64,000 nucleotides of DNA, taken from NCBI GenBank assembly GCA_003290165.1, contig QNQO01002078.1, positions 62,001 to 126,000 on the forward strand. Direction: 5' to 3'. Positions 32,201 through 43,900 of this stretch are shown here, piece after piece. The notes under the pieces were generated by a model. The model was not told the DNA's origin. It did not search any database and was given only the letters and a program-made list of their open reading frames with translations. Positions within the stretch are counted from its first letter, which is position 1, and each line of letters begins with the position of its first letter. Made by a program: the position numbers and the translations under genes. The stretch is from Berberis thunbergii (Eukaryota; Streptophyta; Magnoliopsida; Ranunculales; Berberidaceae).

Positions 32201-35200
32201 ACCAAGGGGCTCCGGTCCTTTCCCTTTAAGACACTTCCGCAAAAATAAATAAATAAAAGGGAAAAACTTTAGGGCTGCCATCTCAAAAGGCGTACACCAT
32301 CTAAGAAGTCGCCAATGTGGAATTAGCTTTTGTTTGAATGACTCGTGTCATTCATAAGACCTGGGTCCAATACCCCGGGTCCCGCTTTCAATTATATTTT
32401 TACTTTTTAATAAGGAGTGGATGGTATGTGGGTTCCCTATAAATGGAGGACACTTTTTTCCATATATATATATATATTTATTTATTTTTGGTGGGGGGAG
32501 GGGGTATTCAACCGACTGAGGTTGCTTTCAGTATTCTATTCAACCCACTGTGGTTGCTTTCACCATTTGGTAATCATCTTGTTTGGCTTCTATGATGAAT
32601 CTAATCGTAAAATTTGTATCAGAGATATTGACCAATCGAATCCCCTAAAATCCAGAAGATACTTTCCTAATACAAATAAAATAACAAAAATGATGAAATC
32701 CTAAGAATGAGAAATTTCCTTGATTCCTAAATGTAGATATGTAATATATATCTTTTGATATTACACATTAACCATTAAATTCAGTGACCTCTTCATGTGG
32801 ATCTATTTTTTTCATCTTATATGTTTTCAGTTTGGGTTTCATTTATTCCTTAACCATTAAACATTTAAATAAATGATTTTTTTTTACTTTTCCACAATGC
32901 CAGCCAGAAACATAAGACACAAACTAGAGTCCAAAATCATAACATCTCAAATTTCATATAAAACTGAAAACAGATTGATCAATGATGCGTCATGCTTCCA
33001 AAAAGGCGAAAACCATAATGTAGCGGTTCCAAAAGTAAAGACCAACAAGCATACCTTGATGTGACATCATCTTCAACCATGTCTTCCGACATTTCAGACA
33101 TTTGGGGCACTGAGGCTTCAAGGTCTCCTTCACCAGCTAACTCCGGCAAAGAGATAAGCAGCCATGAGTTTTATATAAAGCAAAGCAATGTCTAGGAACT
33201 ATTCAGACACAGATCGAACTTTGTCTACCTAATGGTCGATTAATATGATAGTTGACTGAGGTGCATATTTGATTATCACCATCAACACTTGGTTCCTGCA
33301 TTACATTCAATTGAGAAAAACAAATTTGAGATAACCAAAGACTACCAATTAAAGAAGTTTTACAAAGTAGGATTTAACAAGTATTAACCTGCATCCAAAA
33401 GAAGAATTTCCTATTGTCTGTGTTGAACTTCAAAATGTACACTCTTCCAGATGATTGATTGACCTGAATAAACAAGAAAAACAAAAATGATAAATATCTA
33501 ATCTAACCAGTTCATGATACAATTCAGCACTTTTTAATAACCCGCAATACCTTTTCGAAAACTGCTTCATCGGGAAAAACAATTTGGTCCTGTGATATTC
33601 TGAGTCAAGGTAAACTATAAACCTTTAATCCCACGGAAACAGGTCTTGCTATGTGTTGCAATATTCGAAATGATAGCCTTGAAAAAACCAGTATAGGGAA
33701 ACTTGGCAAATTTGTCAAATTTAAAAATGAGGAAACAATTCGGACAACACGGTTTGGTACAAGACTAACATGAAATGTTTCCATTTAGTTTCAATACAGG
33801 AATGTGAGAGTGTGCGAGGAAGTGACTGAGGCTTCCTGTCATGCTTCTAATATTCTCTCTGCAGAAGATAATGACTAATGAGAGCAGGGCAGAATGGTGA
33901 AGTACAGAGGTTGAGGTGGCTGGAGATGGTTGATAAGATTTTAAGTGGATTTCTGATAGTGTTTTTAAGTGTTGGAAGCTCATGATGGTTTGGATGAGGT
34001 TTATGAGAGTGAATTTGATTTTCATTACATAATTCCAGTGGAATGGTAGTTGACTAGTTGAGATCAGTCATGGTGCCGGTGTTCTCTTAGTGTTCTGTTT
34101 GATAGTTGTTTTTCCTTTGGATCATTGAACTTCTTGTCAGTTATTATTTGTTAATGAAGGTTAACAATAAAAAAATTAAAAATTAAAAAAAATTAATAAT
34201 AAAGTACATAAAATTAAAATGCCCAGGTTAAGAAGACGTTAACGCATTGGTTTAGAACTTTAGATGAGTATGAAGGATAGGTATTTTTAATGACTGCCCT
34301 CTCGACCAAATATTTTCTTGTATACAACTATTCCATACAGCATACTGATCACATATTTATGCCTATGCAATTATATCAGAAAGCGGCAGTAGCGTGGTTC
34401 ATGATCGAATTACGATTATGCGATGTTAACCGGGATTAATCGGTCAATTTTTTCAAAGCATATATTTTTAAAATTTAATCATAGTCATAGATCACAAAAA
34501 TAAATAATTAATAAAAATGGTGTAAATTTATAATTATATCATCATCAACAAAGCCCATTTCCGATGTTTTTGGGGTCGGCTACATGGATTTTTGTTCTCC
34601 AAGCAATACGGTCTTCCCACATATCCTCGCCGAAAACAAGCTCAATGATGTCTTCATTCATCGCCTTCATCCAAATTTTCAACGGTCGCCCCCTCCGTCT
34701 ACACCCTTCATTAACTTGCCAATCTAGACATTTTTCAATTGGCGTCGTGTTTGGCCTCCTCTGCACGCGACAAAACCAAGTTAAACGCCTTTCTCTAATT
34801 TTGTCCTCTATGGGCGTTATACCTAAGTGCCTCCTAATTCTTTCATTCCTAATTTTATCCATACGGATTTTACCACACATACACCTTAACATACGCATTT
34901 CTGCTACTGCCATCCTATGCGTATGTTGTCCCGTAGTAGCCCAACATTCAGAACTGTATAGCATGGTTGGTCGAACAATTGTCTTATAACATTTCCTTTT
35001 TAGCCTTGCAGACATCTTTTTATCGCATAATACTCTTGACGTCATTCTCTATTTCAGCCAACCAGTTTAATCATGTGGTCTACGTCTTCTCCAATAGCCT
35101 CATTCTTTTGAATTATAGATCCTAAATATCGAAAAGTCTCACACTCTGGAACCTCTACACATTCTATCTCAATTGCATTAGTCCTCCCTCGCGATTCACA

Positions 35201-38200
35201 ACCAAAATTGCACACTAGATACTCCATCTTCGAACGACTAATTTTAAAACTCTTGCTCTCTAAAGTCTATCGCCACCTATCTAATTTCTAACCTAAACCT
35301 TCACTAGTCTCATACAATTCATCTGAAAATAACATGCACCAAGGTATATCTTCTTGCAGATGTCTCGTCAACTCATCCATGACCAAAACAACGAGATATG
35401 GAATTAAGGCTGACCCTTGATGTAGTCCTACTGACATTGGAAATTCACTGGACATCCCACCCACTGAGCGAACACTTGTTACAGCCCTTTCATACATATC
35501 CTTAATGATATCGACATAACATTGAGACATTTTCTTCCTTTCAAACACCCACCAAATTAACTCCCTAGGGACCCTATCGTAAGCTTTCTCCAAATCAATA
35601 AAAATCATATGCGAACTCTTACGTTCCTCTCAATATTTTTCTATAATTTGCCTAAGTAGAACGATGGCCTCCGTAGTAGACCTACCCGGCATAAATCCAA
35701 ATTGATTCTCCGAAATCATGGTTAAACTCTTGAGTCTTCATTCTATAACCCTCTCCCAAAGTTTCATCGAATGACTCATAAGCTTTATCCCTTTATAGTT
35801 CGAGCAATTCTAAATATCCCCTTTGTTCTTATAAATCGATACTACAATGCCATGCCTCCACGAATTTGGGATTTTTCTAGTTTCCAAAATCCTATTAAAG
35901 AGTTTAGCCATTGAATCTTAACTTCTCCCAGACATTTCTACGCTTCAATAGGTATATCATATGATCCAACTGCCTTCCCTGTCTTCATTTTTTTTAAAGT
36001 TTTTCTCACTTCGGTGGCACTAACTCTGTGATGAAACACGCGATGTCTCCCTTCTTGTGAAACATACCCCTCCAAGTTTAACTCCCCTACATGTGTTCCA
36101 TTGAGTAGGTTCCAAAAGTAATCCTTCCATCCATCTAAAATAGCTTTATCCTGCATTAGAACTCTTCCATCCCCATGCTTAACACACTTAACATGACTTA
36201 AGTCTCTAGTTTTTCGTTATCTAGCTTTAGCTATCTTGAAAATATCTTTTTTTCCTTCCTTTGTACCTAACATATTATACAGATCATCATATGCTATATT
36301 TTCGCCACTCCTTAAATCATATTTTCTTTTTCGCAATAGTTTGTTACACATCTGCGTTGCCAAATGTTCAAAAATATCCGCACTACTAGTCCTATCCTTT
36401 GGTTCTAGATTTTCCCAACCCTCTGAAACTGACTGGCCACCCAATCTTCTTTCTAAATTTTTGGCACACATCTCCTTATAAGGTCCACCACTTAATTCTA
36501 GATCTAACATGTTATTTAGCAATATAACATTTACTCTTAAGACAAAAAGACATGACTAACAGCCTATGTTGGTTTGTCGGACAATCCCCTGGTATAACCT
36601 TACAATTTTTACACTTACCTAAATCGTGTCTCCTAATTAATCATAGTCATATATTACTTTACTAATTATATAATTTTACTAATTAATCATAGACATAAAG
36701 CACGGATACATGGTACGAATGTCGTGTAAAACATAAAACATATACAGAAAACGGAAAATTTTAAAAGGACTATGAATATATGATGAAGCCATGAAGGTAT
36801 AGCTAGGACATGACAACAAAAAATATTTAATGTATAATACTATTACAATCATAGACAGTGAAAACTATATATCATGATTTACATCATATGTGATTAAAAA
36901 AAACACTCAAGGCAATCACATAAATTAACTTTCCAAACTTTTAGAACAAGGATATAGTTGTGCTTTATATTAACATTTGCATCAATCTTCAACTACAAAA
37001 GTTATCAACGTATCAAAAACACATACATTATCTTATTTGTTCAATTTGCATTTTCACTATGTGCATGTCAACCCCATGGGTGTGCATAACCATATCCCAC
37101 AGGTACCCAAAGAGTATTCGATTGCAACACAAATGTCTTGACACGTAGATGGAAAACCCGGAGAGTGTCCATGCTTCCTACCATCACATCATAGTAGAGG
37201 AGATTTACTACAAAAAGATGACAACAAAATACAAAACACGTATATAGCAGCCAAACGTAAAGGAAACATACTACTTTCGAGTTTTTACGGTATTCCATAG
37301 ACAACCCTTTGGATAAAAAAAATCATTATCTTCTCTCTATATTTCAAGTAGTACAGCACTTCAAATTAATAATGAACAGACTTCAATCAAAATAGAGTTC
37401 TATCAGCTGACACCTGAAAGTGAAAAGGATACATCTTCAACAATATTTAGAGTCCGATCAAGCCACTGAAAATGGATCAACCCTTCCTCCCCCTGGCAAA
37501 TACAGATTGTATGCAGGATTAGATACATTTTAACATGACAAAGTGAATAAGCATTTGAAGAACAGTTTATCTGTGTCTGTCATAGATTGCTTAAGATATA
37601 ACATCACACACCCTTCCAATGCGTACGAGTCCTTTACGAGTGTCAGGAACCACCCTTGTCCCCTCCGTAAGCATCTTACCGGCACGAAACTCCAGCATAA
37701 TCTCCTGCTCAAATGAATTACACCAGTCGTCACTGAAGGATTTGATCAAATATTCAAAAACTCAGTCTGCATTTCCTTATTCATCATAATTTAACATTTT
37801 GGGGATTGTTGTCATGTGCACGAAAAAAGTGAAATAAAAGTAAATTCAGATAGCAAAGAAACATAACATCCAAAATGGTACCAAGTGCTAACAATCTTAA
37901 TAACTACAGAAAATCATCCCTTCAGTAAATTCAATCAAACCCCACGACAATGAAGACAATGCTCAACCCAAGTCCAAAGGAAACCCATTAGCCATTACCC
38001 TGACCTCGTAGTGATCCCTTTCTTTGTCTTTCCATCCCTCCAACCCATTCTTTATAATTCAACAAACAAAATAGTGTGAAGCACCCGTTTGAAGTGGCGA
38101 ATGTTAGACCTAATCCTCCCCACCCGAACCAGCATTATGAACGAGTTCATAATCTCTTCCTATTTGCATTAGAACCCTTTCTTGATATTTAGCTATATAA

Positions 38201-38369
38201 CTAATCAAAGTATTGACCCAATGAACAATCCATCAATAAAACCCAAAACATATAGTTGTCACTAATATCACTTGTAATCACTAAAAACAATCACATTAGA
38301 AACTCGATACAATCATCACTAAACCCAAATTAGCAAACTTACCTGCATTGAAGGTAAATCTTCCGCCAT
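29244..38369 (-). CDS. RPN13: RPN13, 26S proteasome regulatory particle ubiquitin receptor, 13 coding exons
   Basis: Binds ubiquitin chains through its N-terminal Pru domain, docks on RPN2 and recruits the deubiquitinase UCH37 through its C-terminal DEUBAD domain. Exons (minus): 38369-38343, 37704-37612, 37492-37433, 33589-33551, 33463-33389, 33295-33229, 33136-33055, 31116-30999, 30906-30883, 30452-30358, 29771-29694, 29605-29551, 29368-29244. Pru landmarks: [76 protein letters not shown] landmarks: [63 protein letters not shown]. Total 938 nt; one base is missing in the C4 run 31086-31089 (exon 8). Otherwise about 312 aa, as expected for plants. A leader exon about 38660-38484 with an intron 38483-38391 precedes the ATG, and a (GA)n tract lies in it. 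An intron of 3.8 kb (33590-37432) holds a LINE. Confidence 0.94.
31519..31560. repeat. 20-bp exact tandem duplication in an RPN13 intron
   Basis: GATGTTAAATGACAATGGGT occurs twice head to tail. Intronic, no known role. Confidence 0.85.
31897..31992. repeat. Tandem duplication of about 48 bp in an RPN13 intron
   Basis: GTTCATAACATGTGACTCAA and AGTCAAGCCAATTGT recur as GTTCGTAACATGTGACTCAC and AGTCAAGCCAATTGT 49 bp further on. Confidence 0.8.
34539..36530 (-). mobile_element. RTE-type LINE, 5'-truncated, inserted in RPN13 intron 3
   Basis: Minus-strand frames in order: 36522-36217, 36156-35938 ([25 protein letters not shown], the K.GKA.G.D.I finger), 35608-35288 ([17 protein letters not shown], the first RT Asp motif; [12 protein letters not shown]) and 35045-34545 ([45 protein letters not shown]). 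Together these give reverse transcriptase palm to the C-terminal region typical of plant RTE elements. The frames are broken by several indels and the YADD region is disrupted. No endonuclease domain is present, so the 5' part was lost on insertion. The 3' end finishes GGGCTTTGTTGATGATGATA, a short TGA repeat tail. It is co-oriented with the host gene. A 39-bp relic of the same family's tail lies at 58930-58968. Confidence 0.85.
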
Positions 38370-38483
38370 GGGGTTCTCACACTACTTCTCCTAAACAAAA
38401 GTAAATGATCAATTAGCATACAAACTGTACAAAAGTATCGTTTCTTTGATGATAAGAGCAATAAAAAACCTAGCTTTACTTAC

Positions 38484-38660
38484 TCTGATCAAATATAAGG
38501 TGTGGGGTTTCGGATAGAGAGATCCCTGATTGCAATTTTAGAGCCCTAGATTGGAAAGTTCGTGGGGTTTTTGTTTGGTGAAGACAATAGAGAGAGAGAG
38601 AGAGGGGGATTTGAAGCGAGGTCACTGTGCGGCGGTCTTGGAGAAGGCTCGGGAGTTTAA
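38484..38660 (-). promoter_or_regulatory. RPN13: RPN13 leader exon with (GA)n tract
   Basis: On the minus strand a CT-rich stretch (CTCTCTCTCTCTCTATTGTC) is followed by a leader ending at donor CAGA|GTAAGT. The partner acceptor TTTGTTTAG|GAGAAG lies 21 bases before the start codon. No TATA box is evident, as is common for housekeeping genes. Confidence 0.5.
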
Positions 38661-38785
38661 GGAGGCTGGAAATTTACTTGTACCTCGATTTCTAGAGATC
38701 CCCACCCCACAAAGATCCTTCTAAAAATGGATTCACGAGGGGTGTTCAAATCCAAATGCTTTGAAATATATACTCGTCACTAGTA

Positions 38786-38945
38786 GAGGTGGGCATCTCA
38801 TCCTGCGATCCCGATCTTGTCTCGTCCCAATTTTTTTGGGTCTTAATGGGATTGAATAATTTCATCCCTATCTCGTCCCGTCCCGATCTAGAATGGGATG
38901 AAGATTTTCAATCTCGTCCCGTCCCGAGCTAATTTTTCATATTTA
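38786..38945. repeat. GGGACGGGA-rich dispersed element, inverted copy 3
   Basis: Begins TAGAGGTGGGCATCTCATCC and contains CGTCCCGTCCCGATCTAGAA, the reverse complement of the elements at 7886 and 10565. It lies in the shared upstream region of RPN13 and APEM9. Confidence 0.7.
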
Positions 38946-40149
38946 TTATTTATTTATTTATTTATTTTATGATTACAGTATTTGGATGCCCATATAAAGC
39001 CTTTTAATGGGTCATTGCTCAACTTTCTTAGTCCATAAAATGAATTGTGGATTTCTATGGGCATCCTATATGGGTATAACCATGTAATATTAATGCTTAC
39101 CAATTGACCATGTTGTTGAACTTGTTTGAAGGCATTGTGTCTATCCGTATTTATGTTGGAACTAACCTCGTGGACCAAAACTTGGACATTAGAACCTGTA
39201 GCATTATGGATGTTTGAAAACTCTGAATATTCGATATTCCTTGTGAAGAATCAATTCCTTTGGAATATATGAATAGCCTTATGGGGTGTATGAGCCCGTC
39301 GGAAGAACCCGTACCAACTTAACACACTGATGGCTTAAGTCAATAGTTGTTTTGCTATGACAGAGCATGTTTGTGTGTAGAGTTGATCAACCTATGTACA
39401 CAGAAAGTGGTATTATGATGGTTTCAACTCTCAAGACAGATTTGTTCATTATAAGTATAAAATAAGGAAACAATCATACTAGTAAGAGGCTAATAACAAT
39501 GTGAGTAATAAGGTGATTGTCAATTTTTTCTTTCAATAAGACCCAAATTAAATAATCAAATTAGTGAAGATGGCAAGTGCATACCTTTTAATATCCCCAA
39601 ACAACTATTAGGGGTCAAGACAATAGTTTTGTTGATGGAAATCAATGGCTCAATTGAAGCAAATGTCAAGTGTGAAATAACGCTCAACAAGAAAACAACT
39701 ATGTTTTTCTCTACGAGAAGCCTAAGAAACGATTCTATCATGAAATATGTAAGTTTCTTTAGTTAAGTTAATATTCAATACAAGGTGTAGTTGGCAATGA
39801 CTTGTAAATTTGTATACAATATAGCATTATTATAATATTCTAAATAAAGATGATGCTAGTAGTGATGCCTAGCTGAGGTACAAATAAATAGGTGAATCAC
39901 ATGAAGTCTCAAGGATCTCAATGAAGAAAAAGGAAAACATGGAAGCCACTTAATGAAAAAGTGACTATATAGTAGGAAACTGTGCATGGATGAACAAAGA
40001 ATAGTGGATAATGGGTGTAAACGGAGAAATGAAACAGAAAACTAATTAAGAAAAATCAACTAATAGTATAAAAAAATTTATTTTATTTTATTTTTACATA
40101 GGATGTTAGATTTTCAAACAAAGCCAAGTTAAGCAACACAATCTTAGTA
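38946..40149. other. Intergenic, no recognised feature
   Basis: A TTTA microsatellite (38940-38966) borders it on the left. No gene, RNA gene or repeat family recognised in the remainder. Confidence 0.45.
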
Positions 40150-40525
40150 ATGAGTAGGGTTTGAATAAAAACCGACCAAATCGATTAAACTGATAAAAAT
40201 CTAACCGATTGGTTCGATTTAAATTCGGTTCGAATCGTTTTAAATTTTTAAAAATTCAAAACCGAAGCGACCACTTCGATTTTCGATTTTTATGTGATTT
40301 TAACTAACTAAATCGAATTGACCGAGTATATATAATAAATAATATATGTTTTATATAAAAATAATATAATATGTTTAAAATAGTCGATCGATTCGGTATT
40401 ATTTCGGTCTTGCTTCAATTTTAGCCGATTCGATTCGATTACGGTTAGCATAACTTAGAATCAGTTCGATTTAATTTGAAAATTTTGAAACCGAACAAAG
40501 TCGGTTCGGTTCACAATTTATGTAA
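40150..40525. repeat. TTCGGTTCGATT-rich low-complexity element
   Basis: Dense in CGATTCGGT, GGTTCGATTTAAATTCGGTT and their complements, with ends AACCGACCAAATCGATTAAA and GAACAAAGTCGGTTCGGTTC. Such sequence is common in plant intergenic DNA as the remains of a dispersed repeat. Class not determinable. Confidence 0.55.
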
Positions 40526-40655
40526 AAACTAGATGAAACCAGGTAGTAACTAGATGAAACTGGGTGACAATCCCGTGTATTTGTGGTGGCTCTTGTCTAA
40601 AAGTATAGGTGTCCTTATCCCCTGTCTTGGGCACATGTCTTCTTCTATCCCGTTT

Positions 40656-40856
40656 CAGAAATTCTAAATGTCGAGGAATTGGGCGAGGTAATGGGCGAGG
40701 GAAGTGAGGTGGCGGGGTGAGAGCCGTTCATCTCACTCGAGATACGTGCGTTAACTTTTCACGCACGCATCTCAAACGGGATGAACAACTCTCACTCCGC
40801 CACCTCATTTCCCTCGCCCATTTCCTCGCTCGTTTCCTCGACGCGTAGAACTGCTC
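40656..40856. mobile_element. Mutator-type foldback MITE, copy g (201 bp, perfect 9-bp TSD)
   Basis: Left terminus CAGAAATTCTAAATGTCGAG, right terminus CTCGACGCGTAGAACTGCTC. Stems GGGAAGTGAGGTGGCGGGGT and CTCCGCCACCTCATTTCCCT pair. Flanked by ATCCCGTTT at 40647-40655 and 40857-40865. It ends only 72 bp before the APEM9 start codon, inside its likely leader or core promoter. Confidence 0.92.
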
Positions 40857-40928
40857 ATCCCGTTTTATCAAAATCGACCCTTCACTTGAAAGAGAACAAT
40901 TTCTTGCCCAGAGGAAGAAGAAGAGGAA

Positions 40929-43900
40929 ATGTCTCTCCCTCTCACAGCCTCTTCGATTTGGGACGAAATCGAACGTTCCGAGAGGTAGAACCCACACCCC
41001 ATTTTTCCTTATCACTTTATGATTCCATCAGGTTGGAAAATTTTCGAGTTTCTGAACTATTTCTAATAATTAGTTTTCTTTCTTTACCCAACTCGTACAA
41101 GATATTTTTATTTTTTCAATTTTTTTCTTAATTGTTATGTGGGGTTTCTTGATTCATGTTGTTTCAATTGTTTATGAGTGCACTCCCAATAAATGATTGA
41201 GAAAAGTTTCATATCAATTGATCAAGTTGGTCACTTTGTGAGATTGACATCGTTAATAGGTGTATGAGCATTGTCATGTAAAATATTCAGTAGATTTTGT
41301 GTTATTAACCTAATGAAGGTTTTATTTTTTAATTTTTTTTAATTATATATATATATATATATAGTTTTGAGTTAACCCAAAAGAAGTTTCAATGGAAAGA
41401 AACAAAAAGTGATGTGAAGAGCACACAATAAGTAGATTTTAAGTAGACAAATGCCCCATTGTCTTCACTCTCCTGTAAGATCATCATCCAAGCTGGCATT
41501 GGTGGAAGCACAGATAAAACAACTAATCACTGGGAAGGAAGCTATGAACCTACCAATGTAACCCATCAAACAACCTGAATGGAACTTGATGCATCCAAAA
41601 ATCATCCTCTTGTGAGTTTGATATGCAAAACAAATGTTAGACTGCCAATGACTACCTTTTTAGTGGTCGAAGACACTCCGATGCTTAAGTCAGTAACTTT
41701 GTTTGAAGAAGGAAGTAAATCTGGACAAAACTTAATTAAAGTTACATACATGTGTCGAATGCACTCTTTACTTTTTATAATGGTCGCGGTTAATTCTCCG
41801 TGTGACTTAAGCATGTAAGACGCAACGGAATGAGATGTTTCTCGTAATAGTCTCCTCCTTAATGGAGATGCATCCGTGGAGGCGTAACTCCCTCCACGAC
41901 TATTTTTGATGCAAAGTTCATCTTCTTTATGAGAGAACTCTATTGGACCTGGATTCGAGCTTTGATTCGTTCGGGCCTGGGTTTGGGCTTCATTTATATC
42001 TTATCATTAGTGGTCTTCGTGATTGGCTTTATTCTTTTTGGGGTTTATGAGCGGACCCAACAGATTGAACGTCATATCCTCGTGATGGATGTTCTCTGCC
42101 ACGTGTACGATTATGATGATAGTCTATTTTGATGTATAATCAAAACTGTTGGAAAAAATTTAGTTTTGACGATATTCGAGATAAATTCTTACCAAGCAGT
42201 ATGGACACAAACAGAACACATGCCCCCATTTTCATATCAACAAACATGAAGGGTGTCCCTTGTAAGTCTAGCTGAGTTTGTTAAGGTTTTACATTTTTCT
42301 TCTTGTTGTTCTTCCTAGAAATAGAACGGGATTATCTCTTATTTTGTATTTTGTTGCGTGAAAGCATGAACATGGATGATGTCCAATATAGACACACAAA
42401 GCCAACACATAATTTGCCTCATTTAGCCAGTCCAGGATATATTGTTCCATACTTCCCCTCTAGACTGTAACCTCAAATGCAACTTCTACATTGATTGAGT
42501 CCTTCTGTTCTAATGGGTGTATGAAACATTTTATTGAACAATCTTACTTGTACTTAAACATTTTTGGTATCAAGTCAAGCATCTTTTATGCATTGTGCTC
42601 GTCTTTGGTAGGGTTCTTCAAAATTTTGGTCGTTATATTTTCTCATAGGTATAGCCTTAGGATTCTTGCTGAAGAACGCCAGAGGTTTGTTGGCTCCTAA
42701 TCTGTGCTTGACCAGTTAAAAAAAAAAAAAAAAAGACCCCATGATGATTGATGTGATCAATATTAGTACTATTTGATTGTTTGGATTTGAGTAGTGGGAG
42801 TACATTCATTGCGGCGGATGGAAAACATAGTCGGAAGAGTCACCTTGTTTAGTGAATTATTGCAGTTGTAGTCAGTAATTTTTTTGCCACTTGAAGTGAT
42901 GAATGTTCAACTCTCATCCTCTTTAACCTAACCTCCAAGAGTGATAGAAGACTTCATGTTTCAATGTCCCAAAAGATAAGTTAATGGAGTACAACGCTAT
43001 ATTTCAAGTGTCATTGCCAAGTTCAGCACGATGGTGCCTTACTTGGGTCTAGTGTAGTCAGGGCACACTCAAGGCACAATACCCTTGTGCTTTAGGCGCA
43101 AGTCGCAAAGCGAGGCGTGCGCCTAACTTACTTTAGGAGATGTCAATTAGAACACTTGAAAATATGTATAAAGGATATATGCACTATAAAGTTTATATCT
43201 AACATGCAAATTCATATAAGAGAAAACAACAAATTTTCAAGATAACAAACTAGCACTATGAACCATAAAACTTGCACCAAGATTCCAAACTAAAATGTCA
43301 AATAGTCAAATACATCATTAAAAATAGGTTAATTTGTGTTGGATCCCATAATTTATACCAGCTTTGAGTTTGGGTCCCAAGTTTGTCCAGCTTTAAGTCT
43401 GGGTCCCAAGACACTTGACCGTTAACTCTTCATCTAGTAATTACATTAATTTTTATTCGTTGGGAATAATATTGACTTTGGTATAGATATATTTGGACTT
43501 TAGGTTCCACAATTGTACCAACTTTACGTTTAGGTCCTATATTTGTAATGGAGAGTTGATGGTCAACGAGGTCAACATGGTCCTGGAATTCAGACTCAAA
43601 GTTGGACAAACTTGGGACCTAAACTCAAACCGATACAAACCATAAGATCCAAACACAAATTAACCTAAATAAAGCCAAACATTCTTGCAATTGCGACAAG
43701 CCAACAAAATAACAAACATATCAAAAAGTGAAGCAAGTTTCATGATCCCAAGCCTCCCATATCCTAACTTCTCAATCATACATCATCGAATGTTGCATCA
43801 TCTTCCTCCACCCAAGGTTATCACTATCTTCTTCTTGTTCTAATTCATTTGGTTCAACTTCCATTTCATCTTCTTCCTCTTCACACTCTTCATCTCTAAG

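Noticed and set aside
41579..42132. Two open frames in APEM9 intron 1, one with a transmembrane-like stretch
   Set aside because: No recognisable family, no splice support, and they lie in an intron of a well-supported gene.
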